From the NCBI GenBank assembly GCA_016806645.1, contig JACSYO010000521.1, positions 294,001 to 358,000 of the forward strand: 64,000 nt of DNA, written 5' to 3'. Source of the DNA: Ophiodon elongatus. Its lineage: Eukaryota > Chordata > Actinopteri > Perciformes > Hexagrammidae. The notes beneath the pieces are model-generated. The model saw nothing but the letters and a program-made list of their open reading frames with translations, was not told the DNA's origin and did no database searches. Every line of letters starts with the position of its first letter. Positions within the stretch are counted from its first letter, which is position 1. A program made the translations under genes and the position numbers. Of this stretch, positions 11,599 to 23,800 are shown in pieces.

Positions 11599-14500
11599 CT
11601 ATGCAGGGCAGCTGTGAGATGAGATCGACATGTGTTTGACGGCTAAATCCAGGTCCAAATCCCTCCCTTGAACCTGGATCTTCTCTAGACAGCCTGTCAA
11701 GAACTGGGAACCAACATCGTCCTCTTCTTCACCTGAGAAAGGAAAAAGAATAAAACCCAAGTGATTTTGTACTGCACTGTACCATGCTCTTTGTCTGGCT
11801 TAGTCAATATATTGTCTTTATGGATATATATATTTGTAACTGTTTGTTTTCTGGGCCTTTATCTAATTCATTTTGTAATTAATTTATTTTATTTATTTTA
11901 TTTTATTTTATTTTATTTTATTTATTTTATTTATTGTATTTTATTTATTTTATTTATTTATTTATTTATTTTATTTATTTATTTTATTTATTTATTTATT
12001 TTATTTTATTTTATTTATTTTATATATATATTATTTTATAGTTTTTTTCTATAAACCCTGCATGCAAATCAAGTTTCTCTACCTGAACAGTAATCTAGAA
12101 CTGATACATGCAGACCATTTTGAGACACGCGATTAAACGCTCATCATCGCTGTTTAAAATCTCACCTAGAAGACCTCCAAAAGCAAGACGACCCTCTTTC
12201 CATGTTTTCAAATACCCGGGGTGGCTCACTGGACTGATAGGTAACGTAGTAGTCTTTGATTCATCTTCATCTTGAAGCACTTGCAGTAAATTAGTCTGAA
12301 TGATGATCACCAGTCTCTTCAAAGTGTCTTTCATGCAGATGTTTTCTTCGCCGTAAGTAAGTGTGATTTCCTGCAAATTCAAGAAAGAGAAAGAAGAAGA
12401 AATATAATAACTCTGCGGATGAAGTCATAATGGTCTTCAATCTGTGTGTGTCTGCATGTGTGTGTGTGTGTGTGATGGGTATTGCATTATGCAAATGTTC
12501 ATGTAACGTTAAGCTATGAAGCCAATCTTAAAGTGCCATGAGCAGCTTTAAACAAATACTAGGAATTGTTAGCAAATTCAGTTTGACTCCTGTCTGATTT
12601 ATGTGCATACCTTTGTGTTATTATTGGCCACTAAAGCGAACATCAGCTCCTGCCCAGGAGCCTTGATGCTAAAAATGGTGCCATCCATCTTACTGAAATC
12701 TCCCCACAATTCAGTCTTGACCCCTCGATCTGCTTCAATTGGGAAAACTGCAGAGGACAAATGCAACTCACAAAATAAATACAACCTGAGTACGGATTAA
12801 AAGTATATTGTCACCCAAGATGCATTATCCAGGCCTGTTGGAAAGCTTGTTAGTATACGAAATAACACTTGTCCATATCTCGTATAATGGAGCACAATGT
12901 TTGCACCTGAGGTGTTGAAAATAGCCAATCCAGTGCCAGGGAAGTAGCTGCCAGGTTGGATGTTTTGATAGCAGGGCCAGAGCTCCTCCGCCTCGGACTC
13001 CCAGGGGACGCTGAGATTTAGCCAGCTGCCTTTCCGCACACAGCCATCCATGTGCGGCACAAACTACAGCAAAGAACGACAACAATGCATTCAGTGAAAT
13101 GAACTGCAAGACAAAAACTGAGCGGAAGAGCAGGTGGTACGGTCAGAATTGTTCATTGATTGATATTTTTCCGTGCAGATTGCCACAGTCATGTTTCAGG
13201 GTGCTAAAACAAACAAAACAAAATAACCCAAAATCCCCTCACGGCACTGTTACACCTTACTGGTACAAAACAAGTCAGCTACAATGCAGTGTGCAAAAGC
13301 AACACATTATTAGACTACAATGGACAATGGAGATAGCCAAAATAAAATAGGTAGAGATGCTGATAATACTCTCAATAAAGCAGAAAGCAATGTAGCCACC
13401 AAATAGTTACTTGCTATTAAACACCAAAAATATTCCCTTCTCAAGGTCACCCAAATAACTTTAAATTGCATCAGACAGTCTTCAGCAAGCGAATGGAGTT
13501 TGCTTCGTTCGTTCGTGGCGATGGATCTGCTGATATCCAACCTCGGTAACTGTAATGATTTCATTCATAGTGCCTTTAAGACTTCTTATCATTTTACTGG
13601 TTGGTTTTTAATGTCATGATGGGAAATCCTTTTATGAAGTATATACTGTGGGGGAAGCAGGTTGAAGAAAATTGGACAAAAGAATAACACAATAACTTCT
13701 GGAATCTATTACACAAGACAGATACAAGACAAATGTAAACTACTGTAAAGTATCCAAGGGTGGATTAACACACTATACCGGAACAATCATCTTTTCTTTG
13801 TCCATCAGGATCCCACCCAGGGCCAGTCGAAGTTCACCTGAAAGGACCACAATTTCCTCCTCGGACTGCATGCCAACCACCATCTTGTTGGAGCCGTCCA
13901 CCTCTAGAATCACAAAGGGATCTTGGTTGCTCACCTCCACCTTGGTGGCACCAGGAGCACAAGAAGAGTTCAGACAACAATGTATTGCTTTGCAGCACAT
14001 GGTCACAATATACATTATGTCCAGTATACTGTATGGTTATCATGCAAAATAACTTGTTTCTGGGCTCTATGGTTTAAGACATTGAGACAGCTACACTCAC
14101 TGTGTGCCATTTTCCGTCATTGAGCTTGGGGCCTCCTGCCACGCTGACGACGCTGTGTTCTCTGCTGATCTGCATCAGGGGGAGGCCGTCTTTCAGGGAC
14201 AAAACAAACCAGTCCGCCCCGTTTTTGGTGTCTCCGTAGAAAACGGCACCTTCTGGGTCAAACGTCCGAAAATGAAAGGATGACTTGATACTGGAGAAAC
14301 AGAACCCAATAGTCATAGTCAAGGGGATGCTGCACCATAGAAGCTAAAAAATAAATAAATGAATGATTCTACACAATTTGTATTACTTTTTTCTAAGGCT
14401 CCATTTTAAATCTCAATAAGTACCAAGAATAGTTTGCCTTAATTTTACCCGGACCAGTGCCACTGACAGAAGGGTAAAAAGCAGTGATAGTTCTGGGGGC

Positions 14501-15777
14501 CTAGAATATTAATGTCATCAGAAATAAGGGGGCCAGGATCTTCCAGAATACCTAACTATACCCCTTATACTTGCTTCCACATAGTCGCCTTTTTTGCCTC
14601 ATTTATCACATATTTTCAGATGCCGATGTGAGGTTTTCATGGTGCAGAGGTTTTGCTCCCGCTCACGTACCTGTTGATCTGACTGAGGTTTACTGTTATG
14701 TGAATCAGTGGCATCCAGAGCTCTCTCTCCTGGCCGAGGTAGACGGTAGCCCCGCCTGATACTACTTTCTGGAAGACACAATGTTAACATGAAATCATCA
14801 CCTCAGCTCTTTCTTTCTTGCACAGCTCATATTCATTGAAACCTGCTTTTGTATTTTCTTGTCAGATATCTTGATTGGTTAGCGGTTAAAACCATATCAA
14901 ACCGAGTGGCGATTTTAATTCAGTTATTGATTCAACTAAAAAACGTAATTGTCTTTTAACAAGTGAAGTGCACGTGGTAATGAAGTGCAAAATCAATGTC
15001 AAGTCACTGACAGCCATATGGCATCCTACTGCAGTGTATTAATACACAATGTCACGAAACTTAATGTGCAAAAAGCCCTTCAATGGGGTAAAAACAGCTT
15101 GTGGTGCTGTGGGTATGGAGCTGATTTGTCCGCCCACAAACTGAGCAAAGTCCTAAGTCTAAATAAATTATTAGGGCATCCGGGATACCCCTCTTCAACT
15201 GGCATCTGAATTGCATGAAGTAAGAGTTGACTCGTGTTTTTTAATATAGGCTTTTATATTGCACTTTGTTTATCCTCCATCTTTCAAAAAAAGATAAAAC
15301 ATAATTAATACAGATGATGCTTTAAAAAAGTTTGACAATATTATTTTAATTGCCAGAGAGGCTCTGAGACAGTCAGGTATTTCAAAATACTTTTGACTGT
15401 GTGACCTTTTCCTAATTTTACAGTGAGCAAAAACAATAAAAAAAAAACAATCATAGGAACCATTCATGCTCAGAGATTTATTAAAGCTACAAATTTCATT
15501 TACATCATTTTTATATTAGAATTTCCGCTCTTTTTCAAATGTGTTCCTCTGATATGGCCAATGGTTACACACGATCTCTAGACTATCAGATAGAGATTGA
15601 TACGAGCATTTTACCAGTATACCAGTGCACGACTCATTCCAAGAATTATAATCGCGGCATTGCATGTGAACATACCTTACCCAGTGTGTTCCCCTTCCCC
15701 TCAACTCCCCACCCTAGAAGAGTGAAGCTCAACGAGAGCAGCAGTCCACCTGCCATCGCTTTACAAAACACAACCAT
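11599..15777 (-). CDS. shbg: shbg, sex hormone-binding globulin precursor
   Basis: Secreted plasma carrier of androgens and oestrogens, made of two laminin-G-like domains. Exons (minus, 5' to 3'): 15676-15777, 14671-14768, 14101-14290, 13779-13940, 12907-13063, 12611-12747, 12166-12370, 11599-11732. All phases agree, giving 394 aa (human precursor 402). Exon 1 encodes a signal peptide (GGLLLSLSFTLLGWGV). LamG1 runs from exon 2 to exon 5 and contains SSFHFRTFDPEG, FYGDT and DWF, matching the human steroid-binding domain. The end of LamG1 has the conserved LALGG and PHMDGC motifs. LamG2 covers exons 5-8 and ends in the conserved HSCPA. Possible N-glycosylation sequons are NLS (twice), NTS and NNT. 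The start at 15777 follows an in-frame TGA two codons upstream; an in-frame ATG at 15756 would give 387 aa. It lies tandemly upstream of neurl4. Confidence 0.93.
11880..12035. repeat. (TTTAT/TTTA)n AT-rich repeat in the last shbg intron
   Basis: Variable TTTTA and TTTA units over about 150 bases between shbg exons 7 and 8. Confidence 0.9.
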
Positions 15778-16030
15778 CCTTCAGTGCATTCATCCACCCA
15801 GACCTCCCAGTGTGCAGTCTCCTCGCCCTTTGGTGGTCTGCTAACTGCACGCTGTACCCTGAGGTGTCAGAGGTGTGACGAGGAGCAGAGGGACATTTCA
15901 ACAGTGTGTGTGGGCCGGCACACTGTCCTGGGGTCCAGAGAGCATATATGCCATAGTTATCGATCCCCGAGAGGGAGTGCTTTTTGGCTGCATGGTTGTG
16001 TCCAGATCTTTGCAAACATTTAGGTGGGCG
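15778..16030 (-). promoter_or_regulatory. shbg 5' leader and proximal promoter region
   Basis: Sequence upstream of the shbg start on the minus strand. It includes a TATA-like GCATATATGC at 15942-15951, about 170 bp from the start codon. A short upstream ORF begins at 15793 and overlaps the main start. The transcription start site is not directly visible. Confidence 0.35.
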
Positions 16031-17716
16031 AAAGACTAAGTGAGCAGCAGGTAAACAGAGGCAGGAGGAAAAATAGAGTAGATTGAAAGTTAAGAGTCGT
16101 TGTAATATTAGAAATAATTCAAAATTCAACAAAATTCAGAAACAGATTTCTTTTATTTAAGTGTGCATTACAATCAAGCTATAAATCGCCTGCCTTCGCG
16201 GTGATTCATGTCGAGTGGGCACTGCGGCCCGGGTGAGTGACCTTAGCCAGATCACTGATGTGTGTTTACCCATTGCACAGGAACCTTGATTCACCACGGC
16301 TGCGTTATGACTCAGTGTTTGTTGCAGAGTGAAGAGGAGAAAGAGACGAGAGGGGATGTGCTTCAAGTCACAAAACCTTTTTTTTTCCTCTTCTGCTGGC
16401 CGGATTCCTGTGACACAGTCTCCTTCCAGGAAGCCTGTGATAACTGGGGAATACTGGGAAAAGTGTAAAACACAAACACACACACCCACACACACACACA
16501 CAAACACACACCCCCACACACACACACACACAAACACACACCCACACACACACCCACGCACACACAGAAAGGAACAATCAGTAAACAATCTATTCAGCTG
16601 TTTGAAGTTAATCAGAAATGTCAAATCACGCCAACACATACCATGTGTGCACTCAAAGTCTGACAAACATCTATTGATCGTCATGGAGTGTGTGCAGATA
16701 AGCCTTTTTTCCACACCATACTTGATCTCTTAGTAGGAAAAGCACAAGTGCAAAAAATATCATTAACAATGGCTGCGTTTCATTTAGCTGGATAAGTTTT
16801 GGGGTCCTTGTATTGCCCATAATTCCCTGCTGTCATGACTTAAAAAGAAAAGTAATTGTTAATGGTATAAGCTGTGAAAAATAGACATCTCTTTGCAAGA
16901 AACTGAATTTATTATTGGCAAGAGAGCACTGTACCTTTAAATCCCAACCGTCCCCAAGGCCATGAATGCACCCCTCCACCCACCACCACCACTCTTGACA
17001 TTTAATGCTGAATATGTTTGAGAAATCTTTTCAATTTCTGAAATTATTTCATTCATATTTAGTTTTCAATTCATCTCTGACATAATATTTTGAGAGTGCA
17101 GAAAAGAGTGAGTCACCGAGCCGACAGTTTCTGTTCAAACCACTGAGTGTCACTAGTGGGAAAGTGCTCATTCAGGGATGCTAAGAAATTGGCCCCCTGA
17201 CTGCCAAGAGGAAGCTGTAATCAGCCTCTGGTTTACGTGTCAGCAGTTTGTTTTATTAAAAAAAAACAAAAAAAACATGAATGTGTGCTGTGGTTAAAAG
17301 AAAACATCAGGAAATGAATTACCAAAGGTACCAAAAACTATTCACCAGTGGAAACAGAGAAGATATTGAATTAACGCTAAATACAGAGTGATAGAAGTAT
17401 TAACCAATGGACCATGTGCTTGAAAGAAGCGCAAAGAATGACCACAATCTGTTCTGCTTTCACAAATTCACTGAATGTTAAATATATATTTCGCTCGAGA
17501 ATTCACGGGGAGGAACAAACGGTGGGAAAACAGGCATCCGTCAACTTTAAGCACATGGTTCATATAAGGAACTCTAGATCAACTTGTAAAGATTAATAGA
17601 AACATAATAAAAAAAATAATATGAGTCCAGACTAGAGTTGATTTCATTGGGTCATCAGGTTAATACTTTATTTTGTTTGATTGCAGCAAAGAGAAAGAAA
17701 GGGAGACGGAAACAAG

Positions 17717-17766
<50 letters not shown>

Positions 17767-20700
17767 AGGAAGAATGTCGAAAAAAAGGAGACTACAGAGC
17801 TGTGGCTACAAGCCTTTGTATCAAATCTAGAGACAAAGTCATCAGGCAACATTAAAACATCTTTTAAAAATAACATTAACATATTTTGTGGGCTCTATAT
17901 GGCACAGTATTACCCTAGACATGTACACGATACCAAATCAGTTTAGCCACGTCCCTACGTCTATGAACAGCTTCATAGCAAACAAAGCCATGATATCTAT
18001 CTCCAAATCATACTGCCATTTCTCAAGAAAACGTTCATTTACCATTCAAATTTCTTATGCCATAACAAGGCACCTTAACAGTTGAAATCTGGCAGGTCCA
18101 CATCTTACTATAGATAATTATTTAAATATCAAAGCAGAGGCACATTCATTTAAACGAAAACATACAGTAAATAGTTGTATATTACCACCAGATTCCAGTC
18201 CAGTCACTACAATACGTTGATTTGCATGCTTTTGGTCTGTATGATAACCATGATGGCAAACTATGGCATAAGAAATGGTCCAAAAACACAAAACATGTCC
18301 ATCTACAGGAATGGCTTGAGATAGTGTATTGGAGACAGCAAGGCTTTTTTTACACTGAAACTAACCCACAGAAAAGTGTCAAAGAACAAAAAAAAAATAA
18401 CAGGTGGCCCATATACTGCCAAGGGATATGCTGCTCAGACAGATTTATTTTGGTTTTCATATTCGCGCAGTCACTCCCATTCGTACACAAAACACGTACG
18501 TCCACGCGCAAAAGGCTTGAAACCACACCCGAGGGGATGCTTGTGCGCCCTGCAGTTGGTCACAATGTGTTTTTACACACCTGCCTAAACCAAAAGGTGC
18601 CCTGTTACCATCACACACACACACACACACACACATACACACACGTGCACGCACACACGCATACACGCACACACACACATACTGAAACATATGTACTTCA
18701 TTCAGAGGAGGTGCAGTGTATGCTCGAGGGAAGAGGGAGAATTAAACAGCTCCGAAATAGTGACCGTGAGACGTAAATGTGGAAGCTAGTTTTGTGGAAT
18801 TGTTCCAAACGGCGGTCTATGATGAAGAACACAAAAAAATAAAAATATTAGAGATATGGAAGATGAAGAGAGCCAGAAAAAAATATCAAACAGAAACAAA
18901 AGCTGTGCGCACATTGCCAGATTTGCTGAGGATATAAACGGTTAGGAAGCAAGTGTTGCTCATGCTTTGTGAATACAGAACCCAAGATTACTGACATGTT
19001 CCTAGGACTACTGTATATATGCATACCAGACGTTATACGGTTCTTTAACAGGTTATTTGTGTCAAAACAGAAACAAAAAAGGAACTGAAACCAACTCTAC
19101 CATTAATGCAGTTGTACTTCATTAACCTCATGACTAAATTTACATTCATATTTTTAAGTTTACTCCCCCTTTTCACTGAAGCCATTTCCATCTGGTAAGA
19201 GGGCTAAACAACATAAACAACAACATAGTTTAACAAAACAAACACATAGAGATAACATTACACTGAACAGAAAAGGCCCCAGGAGTGCACCCGGGGAGTT
19301 TGGGCCACCACTTTGGCTGCTAAGCTCAGCCTTTTCCTACCTCTTGGTAAATGACACAGGGCAGGAGGGGAAATTATTTGGGCTATTTCAAATGCCCCCT
19401 CAGTTAGGGAGAAGGACATTTTGTTTTGTCCCCAAAGTCATTTCTGTGGGTCCTTCTGACTCAAGAGTCCAACAGTTTTGTGCCCATATATTTCCTTTCC
19501 TATACAGAAATAACTCAATACCCTGAATCCATTTTTCTATTTCCTTCCTTGCTGTCACTTTATTCTTCCTGGCTTCGGAAATGGAGCCTTTTCCTCTTCC
19601 AATCAAAGAGGAAAAAGCTACGCAAGATGAAGGCTAACAAGTTTTTATTCTTTTCCTTTTCAATGTGAAGGAAATGAGATGAAAAACAGAAGTGCAATGG
19701 TCTACCAGCCTTGAACTCTTACCCAGTGGCCAGCTACATATCCCAAGCAGCTACAAGTGTCCCCTTTAAGTGACCACTACCTTTCTATTTTGTGCACATA
19801 AGGTATAAACTATGGTGAATACTATACAGATCCTACAGTGCCGTATGGCCACAAAGTCGCCAGGTTAGTTGAGACATCAGAAGCTCAGATGATCTGTCAT
19901 TGTCATAGACTCGCATCCAGCCACAGCATTGACTTCTTTCATGATTTGGATATGAGGAATCACTTCTAAATGCACTTCTACATTTTGACCGACGGTAGCT
20001 ATCCCAACTAGAGTAGGAATGCTGTGCAAGTCTCACACGGAATGAACTGGCCATCACTTGCAAACACACACACACACGCACGCACACACACACACACGCA
20101 CGCACGCACACGCACACACACACACACACACGCACACACACACGCACACACACACGTACGCAGTAATACCTGCTTAAGCCCACCTCTGCATGCACAAATC
20201 ACCTACATACATGTGCATGTACATGCTCATATATAACCTTCGTGGACAGTTTAACGACAGGATACACCTGCAATCTCATTCGCTCATACAAATATGACGC
20301 AAGGTTTCGAGTTGCCTAATGCTCCACCTTCAACTGTGTTTGGAGTGAGAACTCTTCTGCTTCATACCTCATCCTTGCCCCACACAAGCCGTCCCTGAAG
20401 AGCGTTTATCCTCGCTATGCGGCGACTATAAAGGGAAGCGGACTGAACTAATTTTTCACACGACACACACCCTGTTAGCAGTTCTTATTCTTATAGATAA
20501 TATAATGAGTCAGAGAGGAAGATTAATCAAGCTCTAGAACTACGACACACTACAGCAAGACAGGAGAGACACGGAGGAAGGGGAGCGAGAGTAAAGAGAG
20601 GGGAGTAATGATCAACACTATATTATCGGCCCCTCTCCCGTTTCTTTGCTCCTTCTCCTCACTTCAGCTTACTCCTGAAATAATGCCTAGCTCTGATCTC

Positions 20701-20834
20701 TACTGAAAAAAGAGAGGCAGGGGCACTGTGCGAGTGTACTCAGTGACCCAGTGAGCACGCACCCCTCCCGCTCCCATCCTAAACAGGCCGGGCCCTCAAC
20801 CATTGAAATATATTCCGTATCGTGCTTCTGAGTC
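16031..20834 (-). other. zbtb4 3' UTR plus intergenic sequence
   Basis: This non-coding stretch lies between the zbtb4 stop and the shbg promoter. It contains CA-rich microsatellites (16471-16565, 18612-18682, 20063-20157) and a (GA)n run (about 17720-17764). Several minus-strand AATAAA signals (TTTATT on plus near 19646, 19558, 18440, 17668 and 16151) could end the zbtb4 mRNA. The mammalian gene has a long 3' UTR, so much of this may be transcribed. I cannot choose the true end. Confidence 0.5.
20063..20157. repeat. (CA)n/(CACG)n compound microsatellite
   Basis: CA units interrupted by CGCA, about 680 bases below the zbtb4 stop. Confidence 0.9.
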
Positions 20835-23800
20835 CTACGGTTTGCTGCTGCTGCTGTCTCGCTGTTTCTTGCCGCTGCCGCTGCCGCTGCTGTAGAGGCT
20901 GGGATTCGCCACAAGGGGGTGAGGGGCTGTGCCCATGTACGGCCCAGCTGTGTAGTTGAAAATGGCAGGGAGGAAAGGCAGAGGCTCCACCTTGTCACCC
21001 CCAGGTGCCATCATATTCAGAGCCACAGGAAGAGCCGCCAGGTTATAGGGGTAGGCCAGCAGCTGGGGCCCATAGAGCAGCTGGTAAGGGTCCGGATAAA
21101 ATGGCAGCTTAGACAGGTCCCCGCCATTGGGGACCATAATTTTCCCCAGTGGGCCAAAGGGAAGAGCTCCAGCAGGATAGGCGGACATGAGCAGGCTTTC
21201 CTCCTGCTTCTTACCAGAGTGGTAGCTGTCCGGCACAATAAGGGGCATGGGGTAATTATGGGCATGGTAGCCCACTGGGGTGGAGTTCCCCTGCTGCGAA
21301 TCTCTGGAAGAAACAGTATCGCGGTGCTCCGGCTCAGGTGGTTGGGGGACTCGGGGGAGAAGCAGAGCGTGGGCAGAGGGGCGGTCACCGGCACCAGCTG
21401 CTCCAGTGGGCAGAGGGAGTCTGTCGAGTCCTTGTGAACTGGAGTGAACCTGGCGGTTGCCTTGAGCTAGGAGGCCAATAGTTGAGGGGGACCGGCAGGG
21501 AGATTTGGGAGTGTGCCTGTGTGAGGAGGATCCATTCATAGTGGTTTGAGTGGGGATATGCTGGGGGGACGGCACAGGGCTCAGGGGCTCCTCTTTAGGG
21601 ACCAACAGAGAAATCTGGTCCTGTGGGGAGTGCGCAACTCTACTCATTTGATGGGCCCTCTCTATCTCTTTTTCTCTCTCTTTCACCATTTCTTTGTCCC
21701 TCTCCCTTTCTCTCCGTCTCTCCAGCTCCCTCTCTTTCTCCCTGTGCCTCTCTATCTCCCTCTCTCGAGCTAGAATAGAGGACATGGTCAGGTCTTGTGC
21801 TTCATTTGGAGAGGGACTCCTGGACAGGGACTGAACTCTGAGATCTTGGATCCGGGGTGGTTCCTCATAACCTACATGTAGAAACATACCACTCCCACTC
21901 TGCCTCTCTCTGTCCATAATGACCCCATCCCGTTTCATGAATCCCCCCTCGGAGCTCAGAGCTGTTGTCATGGAAACAGGAGGAGCAGCAGTGGTTATTC
22001 TGGTCTGTGACGTCATGGGCACATTTGGAGAGGTGTTGTTGGGTGCCACGATGTGCATAGGGCTGGGTATTCTGTGTATCTGGCTGTCTAGGTTCTTTTT
22101 GCTGGGGGTGCGGTAGTCCAGACATTCAGGTCCATTCATGACGAGCACACTCTGGAGAGTAGAGGGTGGGGCAGGCGTGAATTTGTGTTTAGTGGGTGTA
22201 AGGTTAACTGGACTTTCTAATGGAGGGTCTGCAATTTGTGGGCTGGGCTCTCTCTCTAGAGCTGGATGTGAGAGCTCTGTCAGTTCAGGTTTGCCACTTG
22301 ATTCTGACACCTGATGTTCATCTGTCAGTTCACTGAGATGGTCGTCATGCTGCTGCGATGCCAAACAGTCCCCACAGCTGGGGGGGTCTGGTGTTGAATA
22401 GCTGATAACTGAAACAGCGCTGGGAGCCTGGCCTTTTTCAGTCTCTAGGTCTCTGCTAACAGTGTTAACAACCATCTCCGCTGGTTTGGGCTCTGAGTCT
22501 TTATCTTCCTTTTCTCTTTCTGGGGAACTGCTTAACTCATGGCGTCGGATATGGCGAGTTAATGCTGAAGATGTCTTGCACACCTTATGACACTGTGGAC
22601 AGGTGTGTCGTGATAATGCTCGTCTGCTTAGGCGATTTGGACTAGAATTACACCCTACTAAGGCTACTTGCCCCCCTTTTTCTTCGTCATACTTTGCAAT
22701 CTCTGGCACAGATTTAACCCCAACCCCTTCAACTTGTTCACCAAGTGACACTTTTTGGGGTACAGAAGGTGCCTCAGTGGGCTTGGGATGCTGGGCTCTC
22801 TGGTGGTCTTCCAACTTATCCCTTGAGGGGAAAGTGGCTCGGCAGAAGAGGCATACGAACTCCAACAGATGGCTCAGCTCGTGTTTGTCTCGCTTCCTAG
22901 GGCTCGAGAACCAGCAGCCACATGTACCACACTCTGCCGCATTCCCATTAGTCCAAGGCCGTCTCTTTATTCCCGTAGGGGCCACTGAGGTAGACAGAGG
23001 AGACTTTGGAGAGTGCAGAGGAGAAGTGGGTACCTCATGACAGGCCTCCTTAACTTGTTCTTCTGGGTCTTTATTTTTCTCCTTTAAAGGGGCAGAGAGA
23101 TTCTTTTTCCTCTCTCCCTCGTCTCTGTTAGCTTTTGACAGCTTTTCGGCCTCCACAATCTTCCCGTCCTCTTCCTCATCTTGTGATTTCGCTGTCTCTT
23201 TATTCACATGGTTCTTGAGCCTGTCTGTCCTCTTCAACCGGATGGAGCGCTTGAATTTCAGTTTCCTCTGCCAGCTCTTGACCCTCTGTAGATGTGCTTG
23301 GGCCTTCCTCTTAGGCTTGTAGGAGTAATAAGGCCGCCATAAATTATCCTCTGTGTCATGGTCACTGTCCTGGTCCCGCACCTCCCGACGGAAATAGTAC
23401 TCCCTCACTTCATCCGGGGATTTAGAGCTCTTTTTCCTGACCTCCTCTTCACAATCTCCTCCTTCTTTATCACCGTCTTCTTCCAGGCTGACCCTGCGGT
23501 GGAGGCGGTGTTTATGGTGATGGTGATGGGAGTGGCGTGTTTCCTTTGCTTCCCGCATCGATGATGTTTCACTCCGTTTTGTTTTAGGTGGAGAAAGGCT
23601 CTTGTCTCTCCGAAGATCTGTCTCCGAGATGCTGCGCTTCACTATGGCTTCCTCACCAATACGTACAGTAATCTGGCACAGGGGCCCTGCCTCTTTGACC
23701 TGTGACCCTACAGATGCTGACAGATGCTTTGAGTTAGAGATGTCACTCTTGCTGTGGGATTTGCGTGACTTGTGAAATAATCTGCCTGTCTCTTCACCGT

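Noticed and set aside
11761..12054. 97-codon hydrophobic frame (FILFYFIYF)
   Set aside because: A translation of the TTTAT repeat in the last shbg intron.
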